Origin: Macrosoma leucophasiata
Taxonomy: Eukaryota; Arthropoda; Insecta; Lepidoptera; Hedylidae
DNA: 64,000 nucleotides
Direction of reading: 5' to 3'
Assembly (NCBI GenBank): GCA_036365455.1
Contig: JAWQUS010000030.1
Span: 20,666,001 to 20,730,000 of the forward strand
Shown: piece after piece, positions 48,364 to 58,999 of the stretch
How the letters are laid out: each line of letters begins with the position of its first letter
Numbering within the stretch: position 1 is the stretch's first letter
The notes under the pieces: generated by a model
Seen by the model: only the letters and a program-made list of their open reading frames with translations
Database searches by the model: none
What the model was told of the DNA's origin: nothing
Made by a program: the position numbers and the translations under genes

Positions 48364-49025
48364 CAGTGCCGGGTAAAGCCGGTGCGGGGCCTGTAGCAAA
48401 TGTGACTATGGGGCCCTAGAGTAACATTGCCTACTGAATTTTTTTTTTTTTATGTAATGGAAGTGGTAAACAAGCATGCAGTTCACATTGATGTTAAGTG
48501 ATGACTGCAGCCTATAGACACCCACACAAAGACCAAGGTCAAAATGCAGATGCGTTACCACTCCTGAGGCCTAAGGTCTTATGCCTCTGTGCCGGAAATT
48601 ACAGGGCCGTACATTACCACCTGACCGGAACACGATAGTGTTGAACACTACCATTTAGCGGCAAGTATATTAGGTAATGCGGTGGTGCCTACGCCCGCGA
48701 GCTCCGTCACTGGAGCTCTACCACCAGTAAAAACCAGTGACATTGAAATGTGTGAAATTAAAAAACCAGTGAAATTTAGGATGTAAATAAAACGGAACAA
48801 TATTAGAAGATTCTCCCTGTATGTATTTTGGTATTGCCAACTTGCAACACAATAATATACCTATAGCTGTATAATTACAGTGTAACCACCGCTCACTTTG
48901 AAAATAGCTGTGGTGTATTATATATTTTACATATTTGTGGTTTCTTTTCTCACAGGCGCGGGGCCCCCCTAGGCGCGGGGCCCGTAGCATTTGCTGCCTC
49001 CTGCTATATGGCTAATCCGGCACTG
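48364..49025 (+). mobile_element. hAT-type non-autonomous transposon
   Basis: Terminal repeats CAGTGCCGG and CCGGCACTG with a perfect 8-bp duplication gttgttac (48356-48363, 49026-49033). TIRs beginning CAG and 8-bp duplications are hAT hallmarks. The 20-kb family D copy shows the empty site. No transposase frame; the interior has gcgcggggcccc runs and a family A copy. Confidence 0.85.
48440..48733 (-). repeat. Family A, full length, inside the hAT element
   Basis: tttttttatgtaatggaagt to ggagctctaccaccagtaaa; very close to consensus, the innermost layer of the 47-50 kb stack. Confidence 0.9.
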
Positions 49026-49506
49026 GTTGTTACCTATTAGGTACGAAACTCCCTAAAAGATAGAACTAAGATACAGAATAGCTAAAAAATATTCGATACG
49101 ATTCTTAAAATTTACATTACTTTTTAATTTCTGAACCGATTCACATGAAACAAACACTAAATCTTAAGTGAAACTTACCACAATATATTAGTTAAAACCG
49201 CAAATCGAAGAAGCCGTTTCTGATATTAGCGTGCACAAACACACAGACAAACAGACATTTTTTCCGGAATAAAAAGTACCCAGTGTTGTGCGCCAAAGGT
49301 TAAAATATAATCATGCCAAGTTTCATTGTAATCGGACCGGTAGTTTTTATGTGATGCTTGAACAAACAGACAGACAAAAACATTTCTAATCACATATTTG
49401 TGTTCGGTAGCGATCTAATAACATCCCGTGGTATTTATTTTTTCAATATTTTTAATGTACAGAATTTACACTTCTATAGATTTATTATACGAGTAAGTAT
49501 AGATTA

Positions 49507-50607
49507 GGGGAGACTAGGGTAATGACAGCCATCGGGCAATGGGAGCGGTGGCGAATGAACTGAACCTAGGCACTTTCGCGCGATCATAAGTACTAGGCCA
49601 TTTCCGTCAACCATCGAGAAGCTTCGCCTGACGCGCACAAGTCGATAATGCCATTCGTTTAGTCACGGGAGAGAGATGTGTGTATTTTGTTCCGCGCTTA
49701 TAAAAAATTGCCGATTACGTCTGCCAAGGTAAGCATGAACCTATATTCTTATTTAATTATGTTTATGCATATGACAACCCTAGATCCATTAACTTACAGG
49801 TCCAATTGGTGAAATTGTGATGGAAAGTAGAAAAAAATATTTATATTATTACTATTCAAAATGGTGGTCAGCGGGCTATGGTAGCCTAAGCGGGGCTCTC
49901 AATACCCAATAGCTTTCATCAGATGCCACGTAAAAGGACTCGAACCACGACAAAAGCTTCGTGGACGGTTGACGCATCAGAAAATGCAGTCGCTGTTCTC
50001 AGAAGAGGAAGAATTTTGGATTTTAGATAAAGGGTTGAAAAAGAGAATGAAATAAAGACAGTTAAGAAAAATAAAGGCAACTGTAATAAAGAAAATAGTG
50101 CCAAAGGAAAATTTAACATAGAAATTAACCGAAGATAAAGGGGCTAAAAAAAAGAAGATTACAGCTGGAAACAAAAAGGCTAAAAGGATAAAAAAATATT
50201 TAAAAGTGATGATGCAGATGCCCTTACTGATCAAGTGGACGAAATTGTTTAAAAAGTATTTTTTTTATTAGCGTTACAAATAGTTTGTTTTATTTATAAC
50301 TATAATCTCATTTAAAGTATTTATAAATAAAATTTGGAAAAGAAAAATAAATGTCATGGCTCCCATTTCCCATATGAGCGTTAATTGGCTCTCATTACCT
50401 CAGACATGCGGGCAATGGGAGCGACTGACTTTTTTTGAAAAACCGGTATTACCCCTAATCACTTTTACTTTATTTGATTATAGCTATGTTTAAAATATTC
50501 TTAATTAATCAAGGTAAGAGCCCATAATAAAAAAATACAGGAAGGTTAACAAATGTGGTTTTTACGATGATTTTCCCTTAGTAGGCTCCCATTACCCTGG
50601 TCTCCCC
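49507..50607 (+). mobile_element. pogo-like transposon remnant (1.1 kb)
   Basis: Terminal repeats GGGGAGAC(T/C)AGGGTAATG at both ends with TA on each side (49505-49506, 50608-50609). Inside, 49923-50030 reads 'MPRKRTRTTTKASWTVDAS' and continues for 34 residues to a stop; it resembles the start of a psq/pogo-type helix-turn-helix region. The catalytic domain is gone, so this is an internally deleted, non-autonomous copy. Confidence 0.75.
49923..50030 (+). pseudogene. pogo-type transposase N-terminal remnant
   Basis: 34 codons: a basic 'PRKRTRTT' start and 'SWTVDASENAVAVLRRG', as in pogo/Tigger-like DNA-binding regions, then TAA. Downstream sequence is A-rich and frameless. Confidence 0.55.
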
Positions 50608-51015
50608 TAATATATGTTTTATTCACTCTAGGTATCTTATAATTTCTTGACGTTTTGAAAGTATCTGTAAATATCTATTCGAAATAAAAACATTTTCTAT
50701 TTCTATTTCTAATATTTATTGTTGAGTAGGTACTGTAACTAAAATTAAAATTATTATTAATTAACGACAGATAGATAAGGTACCTGTTATCTGCGGTCTA
50801 CCTACTAAGTTTCTGTACTGGAGCTATGCCAACACATGAAATGTTATCGTAGAACATAAATCAATCACTCAGTCTGTTCAAGATAACTAAAGCAATAAGT
50901 TAATCAAATAATTCTGCTTACGTACAAATCAATTAAAACGATAGCAGAACACATAGCTATAAACAGTTAAGACAAACTGAAATAGATAAGAATTGGTTTG
51001 ACCAACAAAAATATG

Positions 51016-51294
51016 TTTTTTTTCCATAATGTGGTCAATATTGTAGCAAACAAGTATGCAGCTCACATTCATGTTAAGTGATGACTATAGCCTATAGACA
51101 TCTATACAAAAACTAGAATTCTACTACCTCTAAGACCTAAGTGGTTGTGTCTATATGATAATTACTACGGGGTCATCCATTACCATCTAACCGGAACACG
51201 ATAGTGCTGATCACTACCATTAGGCGGCAGGTAGATTAGGTAACGCCGTGGTCTACGCCCTCGAGCTTCTATACTGCAACTCTACCACCAGTTG
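51016..51294 (-). repeat. Family A, diverged
   Basis: ttttttttccataatgtggt to gcaactctaccaccagttg. Confidence 0.7.
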
Positions 51295-51619
51295 ACGTAA
51301 CTTCACATCTGTATTCTCCGCAGGGGTAGGCAGAGGTATGCATGCCATCATATTCGCCAGTCACCTTTTCGCCCGTGTAAAAGGTGCCAAGCCTATTTAA
51401 CTCTGATCTGAGGGTGGCAGTGGGAAAATTTGGAAATAAATTGGATAAATCATGACGCTAGTAATGTACTCGTAGTTCAATGGGATAAATACCTATAACA
51501 AATTAACCCTGCCCTGGGGATCCAACCCGGAGCAACAGCGCAGCCATAGCATAGCGTGGAGCAGACAGACGGTGGTGGCTTGATACCACTTGATTTCTGA
51601 GGCAGTTATTATTATTATT

Positions 51620-51796
51620 ATTTTTTTTATGTCATGGAAGTGGCAAACAAGCATGCAGTTCACATTGATGTTAAGTGATGACTGCAGCCTATAGACACCC
51701 ATACAATGACCAGAGGTCACAATGCAGATGCGTTGCCACTCCAGAGGCCTAAGGTGTTATGCCTATGTGCCGGAAATTACAGGGCCGTACATTAAA
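51620..51796 (-). repeat. Family A, 5' part missing
   Basis: tttttttatgtcatggaagt to attacagggccgtacatt, preceded by an ATT microsatellite (51605-51620). Confidence 0.8.
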
Positions 51797-51869
51797 TTTT
51801 TTTTATTCATTCATTATTTAGATATTAACATAATTTTAATACATACTCGTAACATACAAAGTATTCAGT

Positions 51870-52798
51870 AAAAAAAACCGGTCAAGTGCGTGTCGGGCCA
51901 CGCGCAATGTAGGGTTCCGTAGTTTTAGAAATTAAATAAATATTTACTATAGACTTCTTCAAAATTTTCGTGTAAAATACATTTGGTCAACTAATTATTA
52001 CTCGCAAACTTGTAAAGCCAACTGGTGTGAGATAGTTTTTCTTTTGATTTCGTTATACATATGTAGATACTATTGCGGTAACGTTTGAATTTAACAATAA
52101 CTGTTTAGTTGGTAGAGGGAGGGGGGGGACACTTGAATCTAACGAAAATTGGCATTTTAAAGCTTAATAAGTCACGAACAGTTAACTAAATCCATAAATG
52201 ATGTTAGCAAGCCCCTAACATTTTGAAAGACCTATATAACGATATCCCACACTATATAGAAAACGAAAAATAAAAAAATCCGCGCGTTGCCAGTAGGGTG
52301 GTACCCTAAATAATTTTATTTATCACGTTTTATTTCTACCGCTTTGTTGGCGTGATTAAGGTGTATACTTGTGCCAAATGTCAAGTCGCTAGTACCTACC
52401 AATAGTTTTTGCGCTAAACCGCGGACGGACAGACAGACAGATAGACGGACATGGCTAAACTTATTACTGGTGGTAGAGCTCCAGTGACGGAGCTCGCGGG
52501 CGTAGGCACCACCGCATTACCTAATATACTTGCCGCTAAATGGTAGTGTTCAGCACTATCGTGTTCCGGTCAGGTGGCAATGTACGGCCCTGTAATTTCC
52601 GACACAGAGGCGTAACACCTTAGGCCTCAGGAGTGGTAACGCATCTGCATTTTGACCTTAGTCTTTGTGTGGGTGTCTATAGGCTGCAGTCATCACTTAA
52701 CATCAACGTGAACTGCATGCTTGTTTACCACTTCCATTACATAAAAAAAAAAAAAAAAAACTATAAGGGTTCGTCGTTTACTACGGAACCCTAAAAAG
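51870..52798 (+). repeat. Family C with nested family A
   Basis: aaaccggtcaagtgcgtgtc to ctacggaaccctaaaaag. Split by a family A copy at 52464-52762. Lacks the palindromic insert of the 34-kb copy and so shows the ancestral order there. Confidence 0.75.
52464..52762 (+). repeat. Family A, full length, nested in family C
   Basis: ttactggtggtagagctcca to cattacat plus an 18-base A tract. Flanks aaactta / aaactata suggest a ~7-bp target duplication. Confidence 0.9.
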
Positions 52799-52849
52799 TA
52801 TTTCACCAAGTCAAAGAAATCAAGCGCAATAATAGCTGTTTGTTGCTAA

Positions 52850-53085
52850 CCGTTAAACCACGCCACACACCGATTGCGATGAAACGCCAAAGCGGCAACG
52901 TCGCCGCATCGCTTCGTGTCCGCGCTTTCGCTAGCCCTCCCTTTCTCACCACCGCCACATCGCATACATCCATCACGCGCGACTAATCGCCGGATACCGC
53001 TCTCCCGCTCTGTGCATCGACCCTTTCGCTCAGTATAGCTTGAGCCTCGCATTGAGAGGCCGCGTCGCCGCGATAACACGTAACT
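52850..53085 (+). promoter_or_regulatory. GC-rich leader and likely core promoter of the MADF-BESS gene
   Basis: CpG-dense sequence in an AT-rich window, directly upstream of the ATG. An arthropod-type initiator TCAGT lies at 53030-53034, which would give a ~55-base leader. No TATA box is seen and no good DPE at the expected distance. Upstream it is bounded by a family C repeat that ends at 52798, so an uninterrupted proximal promoter could only be about 230 bases. Confidence 0.45.
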
Positions 53086-53230
53086 ATGAATACCAAAGAA
53101 TATAGAGAACGATTGATAGACGCAGTGAAAAAATATCCAGTTTTATATGACACAAGACATGAGAATCATCGCGATATCGACGTTAGAGACCGGTGCTGGA
53201 TGGAAATATCGGAACAACTTGGTGCTAATA
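53086..53230 (+). CDS. MADF-BESS gene exon 1 (coding part)
   Basis: Encodes residues 1-48 and the first base of codon 49. The ATG at 53086 follows aact and is the first ATG in this frame after the GC-rich leader. A near-ideal donor, GTGAGT, starts at 53231. The frame stays open past it to a stop at 53314-53316, but that read-through has no MADF character, so the donor is preferred over a single-exon model. Confidence 0.88.
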
Positions 53231-56200
53231 GTGAGTTCTATTTACGTTATGCTAAGGTCGAGAATCGTAGAGTTTGTAATGTACAGGCCAACTGGATTCT
53301 GATGGGATGGTTTTAAGGTGCATTTTTGCGTGTAGGGCAACTGTTAGCTTAGCATGGCTGAGGTTGATTGCTTATAAAACGAAATGAATAACTTTGCCGT
53401 GTGTACGAAATAAGCGGCTGATGATATAATTTTAGAATTGTTTGTGTGGACGACTCAATATCTTACTTCCAACTATTCTTTAGTTCCTACCTTAGTTTTA
53501 AAAATACATTAGGTACTTAGGCTAGGCGAGCGATTGAACGCTTTTGGTAAGGTAAATATCTCTTAAGGTAGGTATGTAGTAGGTATTGTGTAGCACAGAT
53601 ATTAGGTATGAGCTAATCTTTTATTTGTTTGCTATTGATATATGTACATACCTATAGAGCTAGCGTAGGTCATATTGATAAAGATTCATTCATGATATGT
53701 TTTTAAATCTATACATAATATACATACTTATCTACCTATTATAAAACAAAGTCCCCGCAGTGTCTGTCTGTCTGTTCACAATAAAATCAAAGATTACTGC
53801 ACGGAATTTCATGTGGTTTTTAAACACCAGTGGCGGTAGTTTTATCGCAGGTCTCTGCTCACAGCGTTATTGCTCTTACTACCGCCCCATTGGAAAGGTT
53901 TGACCGCCATTGTTAGTTTAACTGAATGCACTAAGTATATTAGAAGAAATATCTTCCAGTGGAAGCAAATTATTTTGTTAGTGAGCATAGAGCAACACGG
54001 GCCACCGGCCGCTTCGGACCGAAGGGGAGTAGCCATATGCAGGCTTTCCCCTCTGTCAAAGTACAAGCACAAGTGTTCCTATGCCTGTCGCCGAGATGTT
54101 TATAGGAGAATGACCAAAAGCCGCCCTGATTGCCTCTTAACAACATGTATGTAGAAAATAGTTTTTTGAATTTAGATAAGTATTATGAATAAATAAATAA
54201 ATAAAAAAGATTTCACTCACATTTTTCACGTTAAAATGAATTGGGATTAACAAGATATTTTTTTAAAGTTAATCAATTATTTTGCCTGCTTCAGTAGCGT
54301 AGTGGTAGCAGGCCACTACTATTACGCTGGAGGTCCTGGGTTCGATTCCCGGGTCGGGGACTATCAGAGATAACGGTTTAAAATCCTTTATCGCTGCTTC
54401 TATTGGGATTTTTCCATTTTCTGGAAGTTTCCCAGTACCCCGGAGTTTGGTAATGTGCCCGGAGATGGCAACAGGTTCGCTCCTGTTACATGGGCCAAAA
54501 CGTAACCGGCGAGTCGTGGGTGTTTGCATGTATGATTAAATGCATGCATTTACCTCTGCCTACCCTTTCGGGGATTACAGTCGTGAAGTTACGTAATTTA
54601 TTTTGTAGTGAACTGCCAATCCCAGACCAATAACCAAACTGCCAATTTCAACACCATTGCATTATTTACTTTGTGCGTTGGCCAGCGGTCATTTTAAGAC
54701 TTTAATGTTCTTGTTATTACTTTGTGGAAATAAAATCGATTTCAACCATCGATTGCTTTATTATCGATATTCAACGGAATAGATTATTCATAATTACTAT
54801 TTGTCTTGTATAATCACTAGGTATCGAGTGGATTCAATTTGTACAGTACCTTAGTTTTGACTTGGCTCAAATTCATCATGTAAATGTCTCACTTTTTATT
54901 ATAAATATAAAAACAGGTTACATTGATGGTTAGTGAATATATAGCATAAAAAAAACCCACCTGAAAACCAGATATTTATTTATTAATTGCTAAGTATTTA
55001 ATGTTTGTCTGGTATTACAACCTGGAGAAGAATCATGACTTTGCCATGCGGCTAAACTATAATACTGAATGTAAGTAAAACAGCTAAGATGCTACACAAT
55101 ACTTTAAAATAGTATTCGCTTATTATAGTAACCTCTGGCAGGTAAACCATACAAAACTTAACCTGAAAATAACCAAAGTTCGTAATGTAATTTTTTTTAA
55201 AACTGCTATTGATACCTTTTTTTGGCACGCATTACTTACGATATTGCCTATATTTTGCGAGTAATTCCGTCGAGACGCAAGAAGGGCGAACTCTCATACA
55301 AAATTGGTCAATCTCCTTTTTGCGTGAAATTGTTTATGTATTTTTTTAAAGTCAAGATGTGAGTTTCGCCAGACTGTTTTGCATCGGTTATAAACGCTAT
55401 GGTTACTCCCCTCCGCTCGGCCGGTGGCCCAAATTGCTCTATGCTAGAGAGCGATGGAGTCAACCAGCCAGCCTCTTTCGTATATCTTTATTAATAAGAT
55501 TCTTAAGCATAATTTCTTTGTTGACCAGGTGAAGTGCTTAAGCGGGAATGGAAGATACTGCGGGACTCGCTGCGGCAGGCCCTCAAGAAGACCAAAAAGG
55601 GGACGACCACCAAAGCGGGAGTGCCGTGCAAGAAGTGGCGCTTCCAGAACCGCATGTCGTTCGTACTGCCTTACATGACCATGAGACGGTAGGTAAATTT
55701 TTAATATATTTTATTTTAAAGAAAAATGGAAAGAAAAATTTGACTTCAGGCGAGACTCGAACTCGCGACCTACTGGGAATCTAGTCCAGCCGCTCTTCCA
55801 ATTGAGCTACTGAAGTCCTGCCCGATTTGTCAAATCTTTCCTTCACATTTATTGCCTTGCTTTATGGTAGCAGTAGCGCCATCTATTGCCAACCATGCTA
55901 GTTAGGCAATAAAATATATAAAATATATTTCACAAGCATGTGTTAATGCGAAATAATATACAAACAAATTTTTAATAGATTTCCACTTTCCTTAAGTGAA
56001 CGTTTTTGGTATAAAATACCAATGATACCCATTTTCGAAGTTTTTTTACCACTTGAGCATGAAAACCGCTATCTCCAATTCACCTGCCATGCATTCGTCC
56101 GCCATAACTTTTACATCTTTGGAGAAGGCGTTTTTCCAGCTGTGGACGTGTTTGGGCTGAAGCGAAGTGAGCTTGAAAATGATCAGATATTGTGACGTCT

Positions 56201-57216
56201 TACATGAGTACTTTTTTGTGATGAAGTGGCACACAAGCATGCAGTTCACATGGATGTTAAGTGATGACTGCAGCCTGTAGATGTCGACACAAAAACCAGA
56301 GGTCTAATGCCGATACCTACATTGCCACCCCTGAGACCTTAGTTGTTTTCTCTCTGTGATAGTCATTACGGGGCCATACACGACCATCTAACTGGAACAC
56401 GATAGTACTGAACACTGCCATTTAACAGAAGATACTCGTAGATTAACATCTTCTTCTTCTTGAATATTAATAAATCATGCATCACGTTGTTTGTCCGCGA
56501 TGGACTCCTGAACTACTTAACCGTTTTTAATCAAACTTTGGACACCGTGTGCAGTTTGATCCAACTTGAAAGATAGGATAGTTTACATCTCAATTTAAAG
56601 TCGCAATATTATGCGAGTAACTATTATGCGTGCTACCCGTACAAGTCGGTCCGGTCCGGTCCGCTAGTTTATTATACTTATAACTTAAAAGTTTACCATC
56701 AACTAAATCATTATTCTAACCCCCGTATCCATAAACGTATTTTAGCTAAAGTGTTGCTAATCTCTCCTTTGTCCTTTTCTATCCTGCACATTTGACAATG
56801 CAACTGACAAAGACAAAGCATTCTATAGCTAAAACGTATCTCATGTACGTTTATGAATAAGGGGGTTAGTATCTATTAAAAGTTATGTTTTGTTCTACAT
56901 ACCTAATTAAACTTCTGATTATTTTAATTTGCCATATTTCAGGAACCAAAGGCATATCAAAGAAGACATTAAGATCGACGAGACTGAAATCCAATCAGAC
57001 ATAGATCAAGAATCATCAGAGGTGTGGGACCCTGGAAACGGTGATCATGACTCCCTGGATCTGTTCTTCGCTAGCGTCTGCCAAAGTACGAAACGTCTTC
57101 CGAAGAAGTACCAGAACCAAGTGAAAAGACAAGTCCTGGATGTGTTGTTGAGGATCGAGGATGAGTTTGATAATGAGTTGGGTGAAAATAAAAGTAATGT
57201 GTACAAGACCTTTTGA
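53086..57216 (+). CDS. MADF-BESS domain protein (Adf-1-like), complete, three exons
   Basis: Joining 53086-53230, 55529-55688 and 56943-57216 gives one open frame of 192 codons plus TGA. Residues about 10-100 form a MADF domain (Myb/SANT-like DNA binding): 'AVKKYPVLYD', then 'CWMEIS', 'KREWKILRDSL' and 'KKWRFQNRMSFVLPYM'. An acidic linker (about 105-138) follows, then a BESS motif at about 139-175 ('LDLFFASV', 'KRLPKKYQNQVKRQ', 'LLRIEDEF'). Known family role: sequence-specific transcription regulators, BESS mediating protein contacts; the target genes cannot be read from sequence. Introns are phase 1 and phase 2 with GT-AG ends (GTGAGT, GTAGGT; acceptors ttgaccag, atatttcag), and both junctions restore the domain in frame, which is strong evidence. 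The protein is short but complete for the family. No AATAAA lies near the stop; a SINE starts about 70 bases downstream. Confidence 0.9.
53231..55528 (+). other. MADF-BESS intron 1
   Basis: 2.3-kb intron. It holds a short run shared with 37.0 and 47.9 kb ('ttgaccgccattgtt', 53820-53915), a 54.0-54.2 kb stretch ending in an AAAT tract that looks like a retroelement 3' end, and a tRNA-like SINE at 54286-54600. The remainder is AT-rich with nothing recognised. Confidence 0.6.
54286..54600 (+). repeat. tRNA-derived SINE (second type) in intron 1
   Basis: Head cagtagcgtagtggtagcag with B box GGTTCGATTCCC; body contains ccattttctggaagtttccc and ggtaatgtgcccgg; ends ggggattacagtcgtgaag. Near full length. 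Confidence 0.75.
55529..55688 (+). CDS. MADF-BESS gene exon 2
   Basis: 160 bases encoding the second half of the MADF domain, including the conserved Trp residues of 'REWKIL' and 'KKWRFQ'. The acceptor is ttgaccag; the donor GTAGGT overlaps a second possible GTAAAT four bases on. Only the first keeps frame with exon 3. The sequence is much more GC-rich than its flanks, as expected of an exon. Confidence 0.88.
55713..55965 (-). repeat. tRNA-like SINE-type element in MADF-BESS intron 2
   Basis: Same tRNA-like head as at 2.6 and 3.5 kb (acceptor, A box, T-arm complete, read on -), followed by the 'gccatctattgccaac' block and the tail caagcatgtgttaatgcg that ends the 3-kb element. It lies antisense to the gene, 25 bases from the exon 2 donor. 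Confidence 0.7.
56212..56447 (-). repeat. Family A in MADF-BESS intron 2
   Basis: tttttgtgatgaagtggcac to ctgccatttaacagaag. Confidence 0.7.
56711..56867. mobile_element. MITE, CCCCCTTATTCATAAACGT type, in intron 2
   Basis: taacccccgtatccataaac on the left and acgtttatgaataagggggtta on the right (imperfect inverted pair). A TAA/TTA flank suggests a 3-4 bp duplication. 76 bases from the exon 3 acceptor. Confidence 0.7.
56943..57216 (+). CDS. MADF-BESS gene exon 3 (linker, BESS motif, stop)
   Basis: Starts after the acceptor catatttcag and completes the Arg-102 codon. It carries the acidic linker with several Asp/Glu runs and the BESS motif, then ends 'NVYKTF' and TGA. The usual spacing of BESS near the C-terminus is kept. 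Confidence 0.88.
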
Positions 57217-57286
57217 GACGTGTTTAGTGAAAGTGCTATGGACGGATTTTTATGAAAATGTTAGATTATCTTTATTTATATAATTA

Positions 57287-57705
57287 CCTCAGTAGTCCAG
57301 TGGTAGCAGACCACTACTGCTACGCTGAAGTCTTGAGTTCGATTCCCGGGTCGGGGGCTATCAGGGATAAAGATGTAAAATCGTTTATCTCTGATTCTAT
57401 TGAGATTTTTCCATTTTCTGGAAGTTTCCCAGTATCTTGGAGTTAGGTAATGTGCCCGGTCAATAGGCTCGACACCTGTTATATAATAATAATGGCAACC
57501 CATTATTCCACTGCTGGGCACGAGTCTCTCCCCTTTTTTTGGGGGGGAGGCCTGGAGCTTACTCCACCACGCTGCTCCAATGCGGGTTGGTGGAGGTCGA
57601 CACCTGTTACATGGGCCAAAATGTAATCGGCTAATCGTGGGTGTTTTCATGTATGATTGAATGCATGCATTTGCCTATGTCTAACCCTTCGGAGATCACA
57701 GGCGT
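57287..57705 (+). repeat. tRNA-derived SINE (second type), interrupted
   Basis: Same type as the 54.3-kb copy, 70 bases after the MADF-BESS stop codon, so possibly inside its 3' UTR. Split at 57481 by a family F insert. Confidence 0.75.
57482..57596 (-). repeat. Family F insert nested in a SINE
   Basis: 115 bases with a perfect 13-bp target duplication, tcgacacctgtta (57469-57481, 57597-57609). The TAA tract at its left is the 3' tail read on the - strand. 5'-truncated relative of the 41.7-kb copy. Confidence 0.8.
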
Positions 57706-58353
57706 GAAAAACATTTTTTGTATAGTTTGCTGTTATCTTTTCAATTACCACATATTTTATCACTAAATAGATATTTTAGTTAAAAAAGTTATACAAAGCT
57801 GTATTTGTACAATATTGTAAAAACATCACAAACCTGTAAATATAGTTTAAACTGTTTCAAAATGTATTTCTTCTAAACTACCGTGTTGCAACAAAAAACC
57901 TGCATAATCTAAGTATAATCTAGACTTGGAATTATGCTGTCCAGTTAGATTTCATCGTTAGACACGGCCTAGTTGCGTCCAGACCTGTGACACTAACATA
58001 ATAGCATTTCATCAGACCCTCAGAGCGTTATTTGGAAACGCATAATTTTCATATTTCATACTGTATACATTTCTGCACTTAAAACAAAATTAGCTGATAC
58101 TTACACAGTTAACAATGGCCACTCCATTTCATTCTTTTGACGTAAATTACCTACTTGTTGGAAATCAGGAATCATTTTACTCGCATTTGGATCGGTTATT
58201 TTGTTATTTGAGTTAATTATAACAATTGCTAAACAATTTTGCAATTTGTAGAATCACCTTGAAGCATCCTTATTTGATTTCATTTTTGAACTTTAACGTT
58301 CTTTATTTATAACTACCCGGCTTTGGACGAGGGTACGCAAATGGTTATATTTT

Positions 58354-58642
58354 TTACTGGTGGTAAAGCTCCAGTGACGGAGCTCGCGGGCGTAGGCACC
58401 ACCGCATTACCTAATATACGTGCCGTTAAATGGTAGTGTTCAGCACTATCATGTTTCGGTCAGGTGGTAATGTGCGGCTCTGTGATTTCCGGCACAGAGG
58501 CATAACACCTAATGCCTCAGTGGCAGCGCATTTGCATTTCGACCTCTGGTCATTGTGTGGGTGTCTATAGGCTGCAGTCATCACTTAACATCAATGTGAA
58601 CTGCACGCTTGTTTGCCACTTATATTACATAAAAAAAAAAAA
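58354..58642 (+). repeat. Family A, full length
   Basis: ttactggtggtaaagctcca to atattacataaaaaaaaaaa. Confidence 0.85.
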
Positions 58643-58677
58643 CAAAAAAGCATCGATGCTTTGTCAAAAAATATAAC

Positions 58678-58739
58678 ACAGCAGCATACAGCTTTTATAT
58701 CATCGATCGACGATGTAAAAGCTGTATGGACGATGCTGT
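58678..58739. repeat. Imperfect hairpin
   Basis: acagca...tgctgt and catacagcttttatatcatcg pairing with cgatgtaaaagctgtatg around a 4-5 base loop. Could be a decayed fold-back or a pre-miRNA-sized hairpin; the very small loop argues against the latter. Confidence 0.5.
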
Positions 58740-58999
58740 AAAGTAATGTTATAGGTATATCCTACCATACCTTTCTCGATAAAGAGTATTCTTGTATATT
58801 TTCCCTTCATCCAAATCAGAATAGAAAAACAATTTTCTCTTATCGTTCCATCATTTGAACAACCCATCATCAGCATATAAAAATATATTATCATAAAAGT
58901 GAAGCCTTAACTCCCTGTAAGATTCTCGTCAAAGTAGGTATATTTTAAACATAATATACAGGTTGTTTAAATTTTATTGCCCTTCCTAAAGGTAATACT

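Larger units (their letters stand above)
47352..49504 (+). repeat. Family D, long copy with nested hAT and family F
   Basis: Collinear with the 20-kb copy, including the tandem units (47479-47760) and the 'accgattcacatgaaac' half. Lies inside a LINE 3' region and is abutted on its right by a pogo element. Confidence 0.75.
46975..50712 (+). repeat. LINE 3' region with TTTCTA tail, split by 3.2 kb of nested elements
   Basis: 46975-47351 matches 37.1-37.5 kb; the match resumes at 50610 (atatatgttttattcactct) and runs to the (TTTCTA)n tail at 50695-50712. Everything between is later insertion. Confidence 0.8.
55689..56942 (+). other. MADF-BESS intron 2
   Basis: 1.25-kb intron, largely transposon: a tRNA-like element 25 bases after the donor, a family A copy, and a MITE within 80 bases of the acceptor. 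Confidence 0.6.
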
